Part shown: in pieces, positions 1-6,758 of the stretch
Layout: every line of letters starts with the position of its first letter
Position numbering within the stretch: the stretch's first letter is position 1
Translations under genes and position numbers: made by a program
Origin: Victivallales bacterium
Lineage (GTDB): Bacteria > Verrucomicrobiota > Lentisphaeria > Victivallales > GWF2-38-69
Reading direction: 5' to 3'
DNA length: 43,171 bases
Assembly: GCA_021733985.1 (NCBI GenBank)
Contig: JAIPJT010000021.1
Span: 1 to 43,171 of the forward strand
The notes under the pieces: model-generated
What the model was told of the DNA's origin: nothing
The model's database searches: none
Seen by the model: only the letters and a program-made list of their open reading frames with translations

Positions 1-4
1 AGCT

Positions 5-68
5 TGACCGGCCACCGCACACCAATAAACCAAACTTCGTTTGCTTTATAGGCGCACGGCGCCGGTCA
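5..68. repeat. Imperfect inverted repeat (hairpin) at window start
   Basis: An outer arm TGACCGGC (5-12) is exactly complementary to GCCGGTCA (61-68). An inner hairpin pairs CAAAC with GTTTG around TTC, extended by ATAAA/TTTAT. The stretch is much richer in G and C than what follows. It could be a cruciform, the end of a mobile element or a terminator. I could not match it to an integron attC site, because no convincing core-site pair is present. The identity is unresolved. Confidence 0.4.
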
Positions 69-282
69 GCACCGCAATTATGAAAAAGGGAATCCAAAAC
101 CATATGAATTGATAGAGCTAACTTTTGAAACATTTGAAAAGATATTTGCTTCTATACCTAATGAAAATACAAGAAAACAACTTATAAATAAGTATAAAAA
201 GTATATTTCTGAATTTCAGAGTAGTATTTTCCGTTTATCGGGGTCGTTGTTAGATAACATCTTGCATAATAATAGGATATAA
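52..282 (+). pseudogene. C-terminal fragment of an unknown protein, running into the repeat
   Basis: After a TAG at 49-51 the frame stays open to a TAA at 280-282. It contains no ATG, so it is probably the 3' remnant of a gene rather than a complete one. The middle of the translation (ELIELTFETFEKIFASIPNE, codons from 106) is protein-like, with alternating hydrophobic and charged residues. The last 15 or so codons lie inside the repeat that begins at 237, so that part of the tail is repeat-derived. I do not recognise the family. A gene cut by insertion of the repeat is the simplest explanation. Confidence 0.3.
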
Positions 283-506
283 TAATAGTCTTCGATATGG
301 AAGGCTTAGATGTTTAAAAATATATAGTTTTTATGATTTTAAATATTTTATTTGATAAGAACCATTGCACAGAAATATAACCATTTAAAAAAAGAGAAGG
401 TTCTTTCTGGAGGGATCGCTACCATATAACATTAATTGAGAATGGCTGAAAAATATAATTATCTATCTAATTTATTATTAGATTATTAGTTAACAACGAC
501 CACAAT
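237..506 (+). repeat. MITE-like repeat with inverted ends, copy 1 (complete)
   Basis: The left end (ATCGGGGTCGTTGTTA, from 237) is matched in reverse complement by the right end (TAACAACGACCACAAT, 491-506) with two mismatches. Positions 239-457 recur at 1151-1370 with only about ten differences and one indel. The right end, 450-503, recurs inverted at 43043-43096. Inside are a hairpin (AGTCTTC/GAAGGCT around GATATG) and a promoter-like pair, TTGATA at 352-357 and TATAAC at 376-381. No transposase is encoded, so it fits a non-autonomous element. There is no obvious target-site duplication. Confidence 0.7.
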
Positions 507-567
507 AAATTTCGCGCGGCCGAACAGCCGAATGTACCCTGACAGCGCCCCATTATCCAGAAATGAC

Positions 568-609
568 TTGACAAATCCTTAAAAAGAACGTATCGTATTA
601 CGTACGTAA
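568..609 (+). promoter_or_regulatory. Promoter and palindromic operator of the toxin-antitoxin pair
   Basis: A perfect -35 box TTGACA (568-573) is followed after 17 bases by TATCGT (591-596), a 4/6 match to the -10 consensus. Overlapping the start region is a perfect 12-bp palindrome, TTACGTACGTAA (598-609), with a further ACGTA half-site at 588-592. Phd/YefM antitoxins usually bind palindromes at their own promoter, so this is the likely autoregulation site. The operator role is inferred. Confidence 0.65.
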
Positions 610-625
610 AGAAAGGATATAAATT

Positions 626-868
626 ATGACAACATTAACTGCAACAGAAGCAAGAACAAGGCTTTATAGATTACTTGATGATGTTTCAGAATCACATGAT
701 CCTGTCCACATTACAGGTAAAAGGCATTCTGGCGTTTTAATATCTGAAGAAGACTGGAATAGTATTCAGGAAACCTTAAATCTTCTTTCTATTCCTGGTA
801 TGAGAGAATCAATAGTTGAGGGAATGAATACAGCAGTAGAAGAATGCAGTGAGGAACTGGAATGGTAA
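626..868 (+). CDS. Phd/YefM-family antitoxin
   Basis: This 80-residue protein has the Phd/YefM plan. Residues 1-50 form an N-terminal DNA-binding fold (TATEARTRLYRLLDDV, then PVHITGKRHSGVLISEEDW), and an acidic C-terminal tail should wrap the toxin. It is expected to neutralise the YoeB-like toxin encoded next and, with it, repress the promoter at 568-609. The ATG follows an AAAGGA ribosome site at a normal distance. Its stop overlaps the toxin start by 7 bases, the typical coupled arrangement. The pair sits between two copies of a repeat, a common setting for mobile addiction modules. Confidence 0.88.
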   Translation: MTTLTATEARTRLYRLLDDVSESHDPVHITGKRHSGVLISEEDWNSIQETLNLLSIPGMRESIVEGMNTAVEECSEELEW

Positions 869-1128
869 AGTGGAAGCTGGTATATACTAAACAAGCTCAT
901 AAAGACGCTAAGAAACTTTATTCATCCGGTTTAAAGCCCAAAGCATTAAAACTTTTAAAAATATTAGAAAAAAATCCTTATCAAACACCTCCACCCTTTG
1001 AAAGACTTGTGGGAGATTTAAAGGGAGCAGTTTCCAGAAGAATAAATATCCAACATAGACTTGTTTACCAGATCCTTGAAGAAGAAAAAATTGTTAAAGT
1101 AATTAGAATGTGGACACATTATGAATAA
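862..1128 (+). CDS. YoeB/Txe-family mRNA interferase toxin
   Basis: This 88-residue RelE-superfamily toxin of the YoeB/Txe branch should cleave mRNA in the ribosomal A site. Features matching YoeB include PFERL (Glu47), SRRI (Arg59/Arg60), HRLVYQ (65-70) and a C-terminal WTHYE with His86. These correspond to the Glu, Arg and C-terminal His needed for catalysis in E. coli YoeB. A GAGGA site inside the antitoxin gene precedes the ATG. All the expected catalytic residues are present, so the toxin looks intact. Confidence 0.88.
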   Translation: MVKWKLVYTKQAHKDAKKLYSSGLKPKALKLLKILEKNPYQTPPPFERLVGDLKGAVSRRINIQHRLVYQILEEEKIVKVIRMWTHYE

Positions 1129-1148
1129 ATCGGTATTAATCGCTATTA

Positions 1149-1370
1149 ATCGGGGTCGTTGTTAGATAACATTTTGCATAATAATAGGATATAATAATAG
1201 CCTTCGATATGGAAGGCTTAGATGTTTAAAAATATATAGTTTTTATGATTTTAAATATTTTATTTGATAAGAACCATAGCACAGAAATATAACCATTTAA
1301 AAAAGGGAGAAGGGTTTTTCTGGAGGGATCGCTACCATATAACATTAATTGAGAATGGCTGAAAGATATA
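1149..1370 (+). repeat. MITE-like repeat, copy 2 (right end missing)
   Basis: This is a near-identical direct copy of 239-457, offset by 912 bases. It ends at 1370, where copy 1 continues into its right inverted end, so this copy is truncated or was joined to other DNA there. The hairpin is conserved, and its one changed base (AGCCTTC instead of AGTCTTC) turns a G-U pair into G-C. A short tandem duplication, TATTAATCG twice, lies just before it (about 1133-1151). Its truncated end lies only about 15 bases from the ribosome site of the next gene. Confidence 0.75.
1264..1293 (+). promoter_or_regulatory. Promoter inside repeat copy 2, facing the amidinotransferase-family gene
   Basis: TTGATA (1264-1269) and TATAAC (1288-1293) are separated by 18 bases and read toward the gene at 1396. 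The same pair occurs in copy 1 at 352-381, facing the toxin-antitoxin pair. No other good promoter is visible between this repeat and the downstream gene. The repeat therefore probably supplies its transcription start near 1300. This is a sequence match only. Confidence 0.45.
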
Positions 1371-1395
1371 GCTGTTTCTATACCTAAGGAGGGAA

Positions 1396-2466
1396 ATGAA
1401 AAAGAAAATTTTTTGCAATTCTTTTCTGATTTTTTTATTCACTATTACTTCGGGGCTTTTTGCAAGGGAAATTCAGCGTAAAGGAAAACCGATTTCAGTG
1501 AACTATGAATGGGACAAATTAGAAGAAGTGATCCTTGGATCTCCGAAAAAACTAACAGTTCCCGGAAATTGTCCCACTATTAAATTCGGATTTGACTATC
1601 AAAGCGGCAACGAGGAATGGATTAAAAAACACGGAGGTCAGGAGATGTCTGAAATTGATCCTGATTTCTATAAAAAGCTTGTTCAGCAATCAGATAATCT
1701 CGCAAAAATCCTTGAATCTCATAATATTAAGGTACATCGCCATAATCCTGATTTACTGACTCCGGAAGAGCTTGTATTTATGTCAGATTTGGAGAAAGGT
1801 CATAATTTTCTTTATCCAAGAGACCCTGTTATAGTTATCGGGAACCATGTTATCGAGACTGCTTTAAAATTACCTATGCGTACGAAAGAAAAATTTATTA
1901 TAAGGAAGATCTTTAATAGAATTCGTATGAATCACCAGAATTTTAAATATGTTTCTGTACCTTCGGTATCACCTTCTTTTCCTGTGAAAGGAGGAATTTA
2001 TCTGGAAGGCGGCGATGTAATGCTCAACGGATATGAAATTTATGTTGGCCATTCAGGAAACGCATCAAATAAAGCCGGCATTGAATGGCTACGCAACTAC
2101 CTGGGAAAAGATTATACTGTTCGCCAGATAGAAATCAAAGATTTTCAGCACCTGGATTGCGTGTTATCACTTATACGTCCGGGCCTTGCTGTTCGTTGTC
2201 CGGATGCCTTTGTCGGAAGCCTGCCGGATTCTCTAAAAAACTGGGATTTCATCAATATTCCTCTTGAGGATGCTAAAAAATTAGCATGCAATGTATTTGT
2301 TATTGATCAAAATACAGTTATAATTGATGAAAGATTCACATATTTGAAAGAAGAACTGGAAAAACGCGGGATAAAAGTCATAAGCATCCCATTTGACGCA
2401 ATCGCGCAAATGGGAGGAGGATTTCGTTGTTCTCATCATCCTGTGCGACGTATTAAAAAGAAGTAA
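1396..2466 (+). CDS. Exported amidinotransferase/guanidino-modifying enzyme
   Basis: This 356-residue protein belongs to the amidinotransferase/arginine deiminase superfamily (PF02274 type). A signal peptide spans about residues 1-23 (basic start, hydrophobic stretch, LFA). The body carries YPRDPVIVIGN (140-150, as in glycine and inosamine amidinotransferases), EGGDV (204-208), HLDC (His252) and GGGFRCSHHPVRR with the nucleophile Cys345. All catalytic positions are present. Motifs are mixed: RD..IVIGN..IE resembles amidinotransferases, while EGGDV and GGGxRC resemble deiminases, so transfer versus hydrolysis cannot be decided. Export is unusual, since most characterised members are cytoplasmic. 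A strong AAGGAGGG site precedes the ATG, and transcription probably starts in the repeat upstream. Confidence 0.78.
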   Translation: MKKKIFCNSFLIFLFTITSGLFAREIQRKGKPISVNYEWDKLEEVILGSPKKLTVPGNCPTIKFGFDYQSGNEEWIKKHGGQEMSEIDPDFYKKLVQQSDNLAKILESHNIKVHRHNPDLLTPEELVFMSDLEKGHNFLYPRDPVIVIGNHVIETALKLPMRTKEKFIIRKIFNRIRMNHQNFKYVSVPSVSPSFPVKGGIYLEGGDVMLNGYEIYVGHSGNASNKAGIEWLRNYLGKDYTVRQIEIKDFQHLDCVLSLIRPGLAVRCPDAFVGSLPDSLKNWDFINIPLEDAKKLACNVFVIDQNTVIIDERFTYLKEELEKRGIKVISIPFDAIAQMGGGFRCSHHPVRRIKKK

Positions 2467-2467
2467 A

Positions 2468-2617
2468 AGGTGTCAAGTCTTTAACCTTGCATCGAGACTA
2501 TTTTGTGATAGCATAAATCGTATGTCACGTCCGTTACGCTTACTTTGTAAAGTTCAAATGCATTATATGGGTTCAACAAGTTGCGTGCGTAAGTCACCAG
2601 TATTTTTTGAAAATTAA
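2468..2617 (+). pseudogene. Remnant of a REP-associated tyrosine transposase (RAYT) gene
   Basis: An ATG at 2522 opens a 31-codon frame starting MSRPLRL, the N-terminus typical of RAYT/Y1 transposases (M[AS]RPLRI..). The following residues (QMHYMGSTSCVRKSPVFF) align loosely with the usual YHV..RGN.R..IF segment but are degraded, and the frame stops at 2617. The upstream sequence (AAGGTGTCAAGTCTTTAACC, from 2467, then TTGCATCGAG) resembles the leader often seen before these genes. The HUH catalytic part is absent. I know this resemblance from memory and could not search for it. Confidence 0.55.
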
Positions 2618-2814
2618 TGAAATACATATTATGAAAATGAAAGTGGCCTCAGGCTTACCTAATATTTAAAAAAAAGAGATATGCAGCAAGTTTTCTGTTA
2701 ATTTCATTCTTTCGTTCTATCTTAAAAGTATGATATAGGTATGATGCAAAATAATGACTTTGGATAAAATGCTTATTAAACAGTTTATAAGTAATTGTTT
2801 TAAATAAGTTAAGT
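2618..2814. other. Non-coding stretch before tRNA-Pro
   Basis: This AT-rich spacer lies downstream of the transposase remnant. I see no supported gene, no clear promoter and no strong terminator in it. A reading frame on the minus strand overlaps the tRNA and is not credible. Confidence 0.5.
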
Positions 2815-2892
2815 TGGTCGGGATGAGAGGATTCGAACCTCCGACCTTTTGACCCCCAGTCAAACGCGCTAACCAGGCTGCGCTACATCCCG
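2815..2892 (-). tRNA. tRNA-Pro (anticodon GGG)
   Basis: The minus strand folds into a full cloverleaf. The acceptor is CGGGATG/CATCCCG, the D arm is GCGC/GCGC, the anticodon stem is TTTGA/TCAAA with loop CTGGGGG, and the T arm is GGAGG-TTCGAAT-CCTCT. The loop gives anticodon GGG (proline). The discriminator base is A, and CCA is encoded at 2817-2815. It lies just downstream of the SRP RNA on the same strand. Confidence 0.95.
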
Positions 2893-2989
2893 AAATGAAG
2901 CAGATATATAAATTGCATATATAAGCGGAACTTTCAAGTTTCAAGCTCTATGAATTTCAAAGAAAATGATTGAAAGCGGGGAAGACGGC

Positions 2990-3115
2990 AAAAAAAACGC
3001 CGCCGATTATCAGATGCACCTACAGCGCATGGCTTCTTCGCATAGGGCTGCTTGATTCCTCACCTGACCCGGTTAACGAGACTCCATCGCATAGGGTCCG
3101 AAAAATCGGCGACGC
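2990..3115 (-). ncRNA. ffs: Small bacterial signal recognition particle RNA (4.5S-like)
   Basis: The minus strand carries the diagnostic domain IV: GGGTCAGGT, a GGAA tetraloop closed by GA/TC, then AAGCAGCCC. These form the internal loops bound by the Ffh M domain. The ends pair: CGTCGCCGATT near 3114-3104 with AATCGGCGGCG at 3008-2998, giving a rod of about 118 nt without an Alu domain. A run of eight T (2997-2990) follows directly, so the terminal helix also serves as terminator. It sits between accD and tRNA-Pro. A plus-strand reading frame over this interval is spurious. Confidence 0.93.
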
Positions 3116-3148
3116 ATTTAATCTATTTCAAAAATCAAAGAAAACAAC

Positions 3149-4036
3149 TTATTTTTTTGTTTTTTTTACTGTTAAATACTGGAGTATTACTCCGATTTCA
3201 TGCTTAAGTTCTTTTCTATGGATAATTCTGTCTATTAAACCTTTTCTAAGTAGAAATTCAGAAAGCTGAAATCCTTCAGGAAGAGTAGCCTGAGTAGTAT
3301 CTTTAATAACTCTGGGACCTGCGAACCCTATCAGGGCTTTAGGTTCTGCCAATATTAGATCTCCAAGTGTAGCAAAACTGGCACTTACTCCTGCGGTGGT
3401 AGGGTGTGTCATTAATACAATATAAGGAAGACGGGCCTCTTTATGTCTTTCAAGAGCACCGCTTGTTTTGGCCATCTGCATAAGGCTGAACATACCTTCG
3501 TACATCCTGGCCCCGCCGCTTGCTGTAACAATCATAAGGGGAAGCTTCTGTTTTGTAGCGAGTTCAGTAATCCTTGCAATTTTTTCTCCGACTACTGAGC
3601 CCATGCTTGCTCCGAGAAAACGGAAATCCATGACTCCGATAGCAGTTTTTATTCCTTTGATCATGCCTGTGCCGCAGACAACACTGTCATTTAACCCGGT
3701 TTTTTCCCTGTTCTTTTTAAGTTTTTCTTCATAGGAAGCCGCACCTTCAAATTTTAAGATATCAACAGACTTCATTGCACTGTCGGTTTCTTCAAACTCA
3801 GTATTATCATCAATTAAAAGCTTTATTCTTTCAAAGGCAGGCAGCTGTCTATGAAATCCGCAAAGCGGACAAACATTCATATTCTGCTTCCATTCATCTT
3901 TATGAACGCTTCCTCCGCAGCCTTTACACTGGTCAAAAGTCCCCGGCGGAATCTTTGTCTTTTTCGGAGTTGAAGGATGCGGTACATTTATTGCAGTTTT
4001 TAATGTAGAATATCTTGGTTTTCCAAAAAGGCTCAT
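3149..4036 (-). CDS. accD: Acetyl-CoA carboxylase carboxyltransferase subunit beta
   Basis: AccD (295 residues, usual length) forms the carboxyltransferase with AccA and transfers carboxyl from carboxybiotin to acetyl-CoA, giving malonyl-CoA for fatty acid synthesis. A zinc ribbon is visible with Cys37, Cys40, Cys56 and Cys59, followed by the crotonase-like domain with VVCGTGMIKG, VTASGGARMYEG and the MTHPTTAGVSASFA segment. The start is supported by AGGAG about 8 bases upstream. accA is not in the window. The gene is followed on the same strand by the SRP RNA after about 30 bases. Confidence 0.95.
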   Translation of the reverse strand: MSLFGKPRYSTLKTAINVPHPSTPKKTKIPPGTFDQCKGCGGSVHKDEWKQNMNVCPLCGFHRQLPAFERIKLLIDDNTEFEETDSAMKSVDILKFEGAASYEEKLKKNREKTGLNDSVVCGTGMIKGIKTAIGVMDFRFLGASMGSVVGEKIARITELATKQKLPLMIVTASGGARMYEGMFSLMQMAKTSGALERHKEARLPYIVLMTHPTTAGVSASFATLGDLILAEPKALIGFAGPRVIKDTTQATLPEGFQLSEFLLRKGLIDRIIHRKELKHEIGVILQYLTVKKTKK

Positions 4037-4369
4037 ATAATAAACTCCTGATTTAAAAATTCTATGTTTAACAGTATATAATATAAGTTTTGTATTGCTT
4101 ATTTACTTAATGATTGGTTTCCATTGAATTCACTGTCTATTTGTATAACGGTTGAATTCCGAAGTAAAAAAAAATGCAAATACTACATTACATTTTTATC
4201 ACAGTTTCCATTTGATTTCAATCAGCTTCTGTATATAAACACGAATTAACACTGTTTTTCCTTACGAACTTAAAGGCTGGTGACTTTCGGATCATGCAGT
4301 TCATTTTGATCCTGAAGCAGCAGAACTGTAAATCTCAGCAGATATTTCGGCCCAGGTCCGAGAAACTGC
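4037..4369. other. Non-coding spacer between hisB and accD
   Basis: No supported gene lies here. The accD end is AT-rich (TATATTATATACTG on the minus strand could hold a -10 box, but no clear -35 is present). A short minus-strand frame near 4380-4310 (reading VSRTWAEISAEIY) looks protein-like but has no start, and I do not call it. Confidence 0.4.
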
Positions 4370-4400
4370 AAAAAAGTATGATTAAGCCCGGATTGGGTTA
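4370..4400 (-). terminator. Probable terminator of hisB
   Basis: On the minus strand the hisB stop is overlapped by TTAACCC-AATCC-GGGCTTAA, a short stem with one bulge. TCATAC and a T run (complement of 4376-4371) follow. The same TTAA-CCC...GGG-TTAA palindrome recurs at 15404-15434 and 25626, so it may be a dispersed repeat used as a terminator. Confidence 0.45.
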
Positions 4401-4985
4401 AAGTTTCCCTTTAGTTGAGAGTACTTCTCCGTTAAGGCGGTCATCCTGAGAAACAGCAATATCCAGTGCTTTCGCGAAGGCTTTAAATGCAGCTTCGAAA
4501 ATATGATGTGTTTCGCCCCCTGCCTCCTGTATCAGATGAAGATTCAATCCAGACTTAACGCTCAAAGCCTGGAAGAACTCATTGAAGAGCTGTGTATCAA
4601 TGTTATTAATTGTATCTTTAACTGGATTTAGCCCATAAACAAGGTACGGACGACCCGAAAGGTCAAGAGCGCATGTTACTCTGGTTTCGTCCATAGGAAG
4701 TATAAAGTATCCGTATCTTTTTATTCCCTTTTTCCCGCCCAACGCTTTTTGAATTGCCAGCCCGAGAACAAGGCCTATATCTTCCATAGTATGGTGGCAG
4801 TCTACTTCCAGGTCACCTTCTGCTTTGATCTCAAGGTCAAAGAAGCCGTGTTTTGCAAAAAGTTCAAGCATATGGTCCAAAAAAGGTATACCTGTATTAA
4901 TACTGTATTCACCTCTGCCGTCAAGATTAATATTAATATATATATCTGTTTCTTTTGTCTTTCTTTCAATAGCCGAAGTTCTCAT
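4398..4985 (-). CDS. hisB: Imidazoleglycerol-phosphate dehydratase
   Basis: This monofunctional HisB (195 residues) removes water from imidazoleglycerol phosphate in histidine synthesis. It binds two Mn ions through paired His-rich motifs. Visible are FLDHMLELFAKHG, DCHHTMEDIGLVLG (first HHxxE) and GGETHHIFEAAFKAFAKAL (second), plus the LDLSGRP segment. There is no phosphatase domain, unlike the enterobacterial fusion. The start has only a weak AGGTA site. No other his genes are adjacent. It lies downstream of purB with a hairpin between, so it is probably transcribed separately. Confidence 0.96.
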   Translation of the reverse strand: MRTSAIERKTKETDIYININLDGRGEYSINTGIPFLDHMLELFAKHGFFDLEIKAEGDLEVDCHHTMEDIGLVLGLAIQKALGGKKGIKRYGYFILPMDETRVTCALDLSGRPYLVYGLNPVKDTINNIDTQLFNEFFQALSVKSGLNLHLIQEAGGETHHIFEAAFKAFAKALDIAVSQDDRLNGEVLSTKGKL

Positions 4986-5097
4986 AATTATACCTATTCT
5001 TATGAATTTAAATTAAAATCATACTTTAACCGCTTACGAATGAAGTTATCGAATAAATTTACAAGTCTTCAAGGTTTAAACTTCGTCGAACGAAGAT

Positions 5098-5141
5098 CAA
5101 CGCTAATTTGAGATTTTCTGTAAAACTCGGTATTGGCGTTG
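5098..5141 (-). terminator. Long hairpin after purB
   Basis: CAACGC-T-AAT at 5098-5107 pairs with ATT-G-GCGTTG at 5132-5141, and TGAG.TTTT pairs with AAAACTC inside, leaving a small loop. It lies 9 bases beyond the purB stop, as a transcript end would. A good T run is lacking, so it could equally be a processing or stability hairpin. Confidence 0.45.
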
Positions 5142-5150
5142 TTTATATTT

Positions 5151-6590
5151 TCAGACTTTTATTTCATCGGTTTCAGTCTCTTTTAATACTTTATGGTATT
5201 TTTCAAGCAGTGGAAGTATATCGTTTTTCAAGAAATCCTTCACCTGTTCCGGGGCACATCCTATAAACTCTTCAGGATTAATCAAACCGTCAATTTCATT
5301 TTTAACAGAATCGAAGAGAGGATCGTTTTTTATTCTGAAAATAAGGTCGTTAGCTTTCCCTTCTTTTTTTATTCTTGTTACGGCATCCATTGAATGTTTT
5401 CTTATAGTCTCATGCAGGGCCTGTCTGTCTCCGCCCTTTTTTACAGCTCTCATCATTATATTCTCTGTAGCCATAAAGGGGATTTCAGCCTTCACTCGTG
5501 ATTCTATAACCTTTTCCCAAATTTTTAAACCGTCTACTATATTGTACATCAACGATAGAATCGCATCGGCAGCCAGGAATGATTCAGGAAGAACAATTCG
5601 GCGGTTTGCAGAATCATCGAGAGTTCGTTCAAACCATTGGTTTGCATGGGTATTGGCACAGTTATCCGGGAGAGAAATCAAATATCTTGCCAGAGAACAG
5701 ATTCTTTCCGAACGCATAGGATTTCTTTTGTATGCCATGGCACTTGAGCCTATTTGAGAAGTTCCGAAAGGCTCTTCTGCCTCTCTGAGGTTTGAAAGCA
5801 GTCTGAGATCCCCCGCAAATTTATAAGCGGATTGGCCAATCCCGGAAAGGCAGGATAAAATATAATAATCTATTTTTCTGGTATAAGTTTGACCGCTGAC
5901 CGCAACAAGCTTTTCAAAACCCATTTTTTCGGCAACTTTCTCATTGAGCCTTTTCACCTTTTCTGCATCTCCTTCAAACAGCGAAAGAAAGCTGGCCTGT
6001 GTCCCGGTCGTTCCCTTAACACCGCGAAAAGGCATTTCTTCAATTTCCTTTTCCAGTTTCAAAAAATCAAAGTAGAGATCCTGTAGATAAAGCGACAACC
6101 TCTTTCCTACAGTAGTAAGTTGTGCAGGCTGGTAATGAGTAAACCCGAGTGTAGGAATATACGCAAATTCTTCAGCCCTTTCAGAAAGCCTTGATATTAC
6201 TTTCAACAGTTTCTTTTTTATCAGTTCCATTCCGTCTTTAAGCTGGATCTGTTCGGTATTATCTGTGACAAAACAGCTTGTAGCTCCAAGATGGATTATC
6301 GGTTTCGCTTTCGGGCACTGTCCACCAAATACATGAACATGACTCATGACATCGTGTCTCAATTCTTTTTCCTTAGCCGCAGTTTCTTCAAAATCAATAT
6401 CTTCAAGATGTTTTTCCATTTCGTTTATCTGTACATCTGTAATATTAAGGCCGAGTTCCTGCTCTGATTTTGCCAAAGCAACCCAAAGCCTTCTCCATGT
6501 AGAATGTTTTTTCTGCGGAGACCAATTATAACTCATATCTTTGCCTGCATATCTGCCGGCAAGAGGATTCTGATAAAAATTTTTATTCAC
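5151..6590 (-). CDS. purB: Adenylosuccinate lyase, human-like type
   Basis: PurB splits fumarate from SAICAR and from adenylosuccinate in purine synthesis. The N-terminus (NPLAGRYAG), RLRHDVMSHVH-type segment, PKAKPIIHLGATSCFVTDNT and the signature SSAMAYKRNPMRSER closely follow vertebrate ADSL rather than the short Bacillus type or the E. coli type. The frame is open to a GTG at 6683, which has no ribosome site. I choose the GTG at 6590, which follows AAGG and begins exactly where family homology begins, giving 479 residues. It is divergent from the transporter at 6759. Confidence 0.93.
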   Translation of the reverse strand: MNKNFYQNPLAGRYAGKDMSYNWSPQKKHSTWRRLWVALAKSEQELGLNITDVQINEMEKHLEDIDFEETAAKEKELRHDVMSHVHVFGGQCPKAKPIIHLGATSCFVTDNTEQIQLKDGMELIKKKLLKVISRLSERAEEFAYIPTLGFTHYQPAQLTTVGKRLSLYLQDLYFDFLKLEKEIEEMPFRGVKGTTGTQASFLSLFEGDAEKVKRLNEKVAEKMGFEKLVAVSGQTYTRKIDYYILSCLSGIGQSAYKFAGDLRLLSNLREAEEPFGTSQIGSSAMAYKRNPMRSERICSLARYLISLPDNCANTHANQWFERTLDDSANRRIVLPESFLAADAILSLMYNIVDGLKIWEKVIESRVKAEIPFMATENIMMRAVKKGGDRQALHETIRKHSMDAVTRIKKEGKANDLIFRIKNDPLFDSVKNEIDGLINPEEFIGCAPEQVKDFLKNDILPLLEKYHKVLKETETDEIKV

Positions 6591-6695
6591 AGCAGCACCT
6601 TGTGTAAAATTTAAATGCACTTTGCCTGGTAACGATTTCTTTACTATACACAAATGTACTTTATTTTTCGAATTTTTATCCACAAGTTAATAATG

Positions 6696-6711
6696 ATATT
6701 TTATAAAATAT
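6696..6711. promoter_or_regulatory. 16-bp perfect palindrome between purB and an EamA gene
   Basis: ATATTTTATAAAATAT is perfectly self-complementary and lies in the only shared upstream region of two divergent genes. It could bind a dimeric repressor. Its base content is entirely A and T, so chance is a fair alternative. Confidence 0.25.
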
Positions 6712-6758
6712 GCTAAAATTGAATATATAGTCATATAAATTTAAAAGGGAACTCATAC

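Noticed and set aside
385-425. SAM-I riboswitch-like string (AGAGAAGG...GGAGGGA) in both repeat copies
   Set aside because: Only a short purine-rich similarity. The GATGAARCC-GGCAACC core, the kink-turn and the closing stem are absent.
1-506. Integron gene-cassette array with attC sites around the toxin-antitoxin pair
   Set aside because: GTTAGAT at the repeat start fits the GTTRRRY core, but no matching RYYYAAC partner or attC-like arm pair lies at the right distance. The repeat also has true inverted ends. A MITE-like repeat explains it better.
2717-2944. Minus-strand 75-codon reading frame
   Set aside because: It reads through the whole tRNA-Pro gene and has no ribosome site.
2970-3269. 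Plus-strand 99-codon reading frame
   Set aside because: It lies antisense to the SRP RNA and the end of accD. The RNA structure and accD homology explain the sequence.
4310-4385. Protein-like minus-strand stretch reading SRTWAEISAEIYSS
   Set aside because: It has no start codon, fewer than 30 open codons and no homology I can name. It may be a gene remnant, but this cannot be supported.
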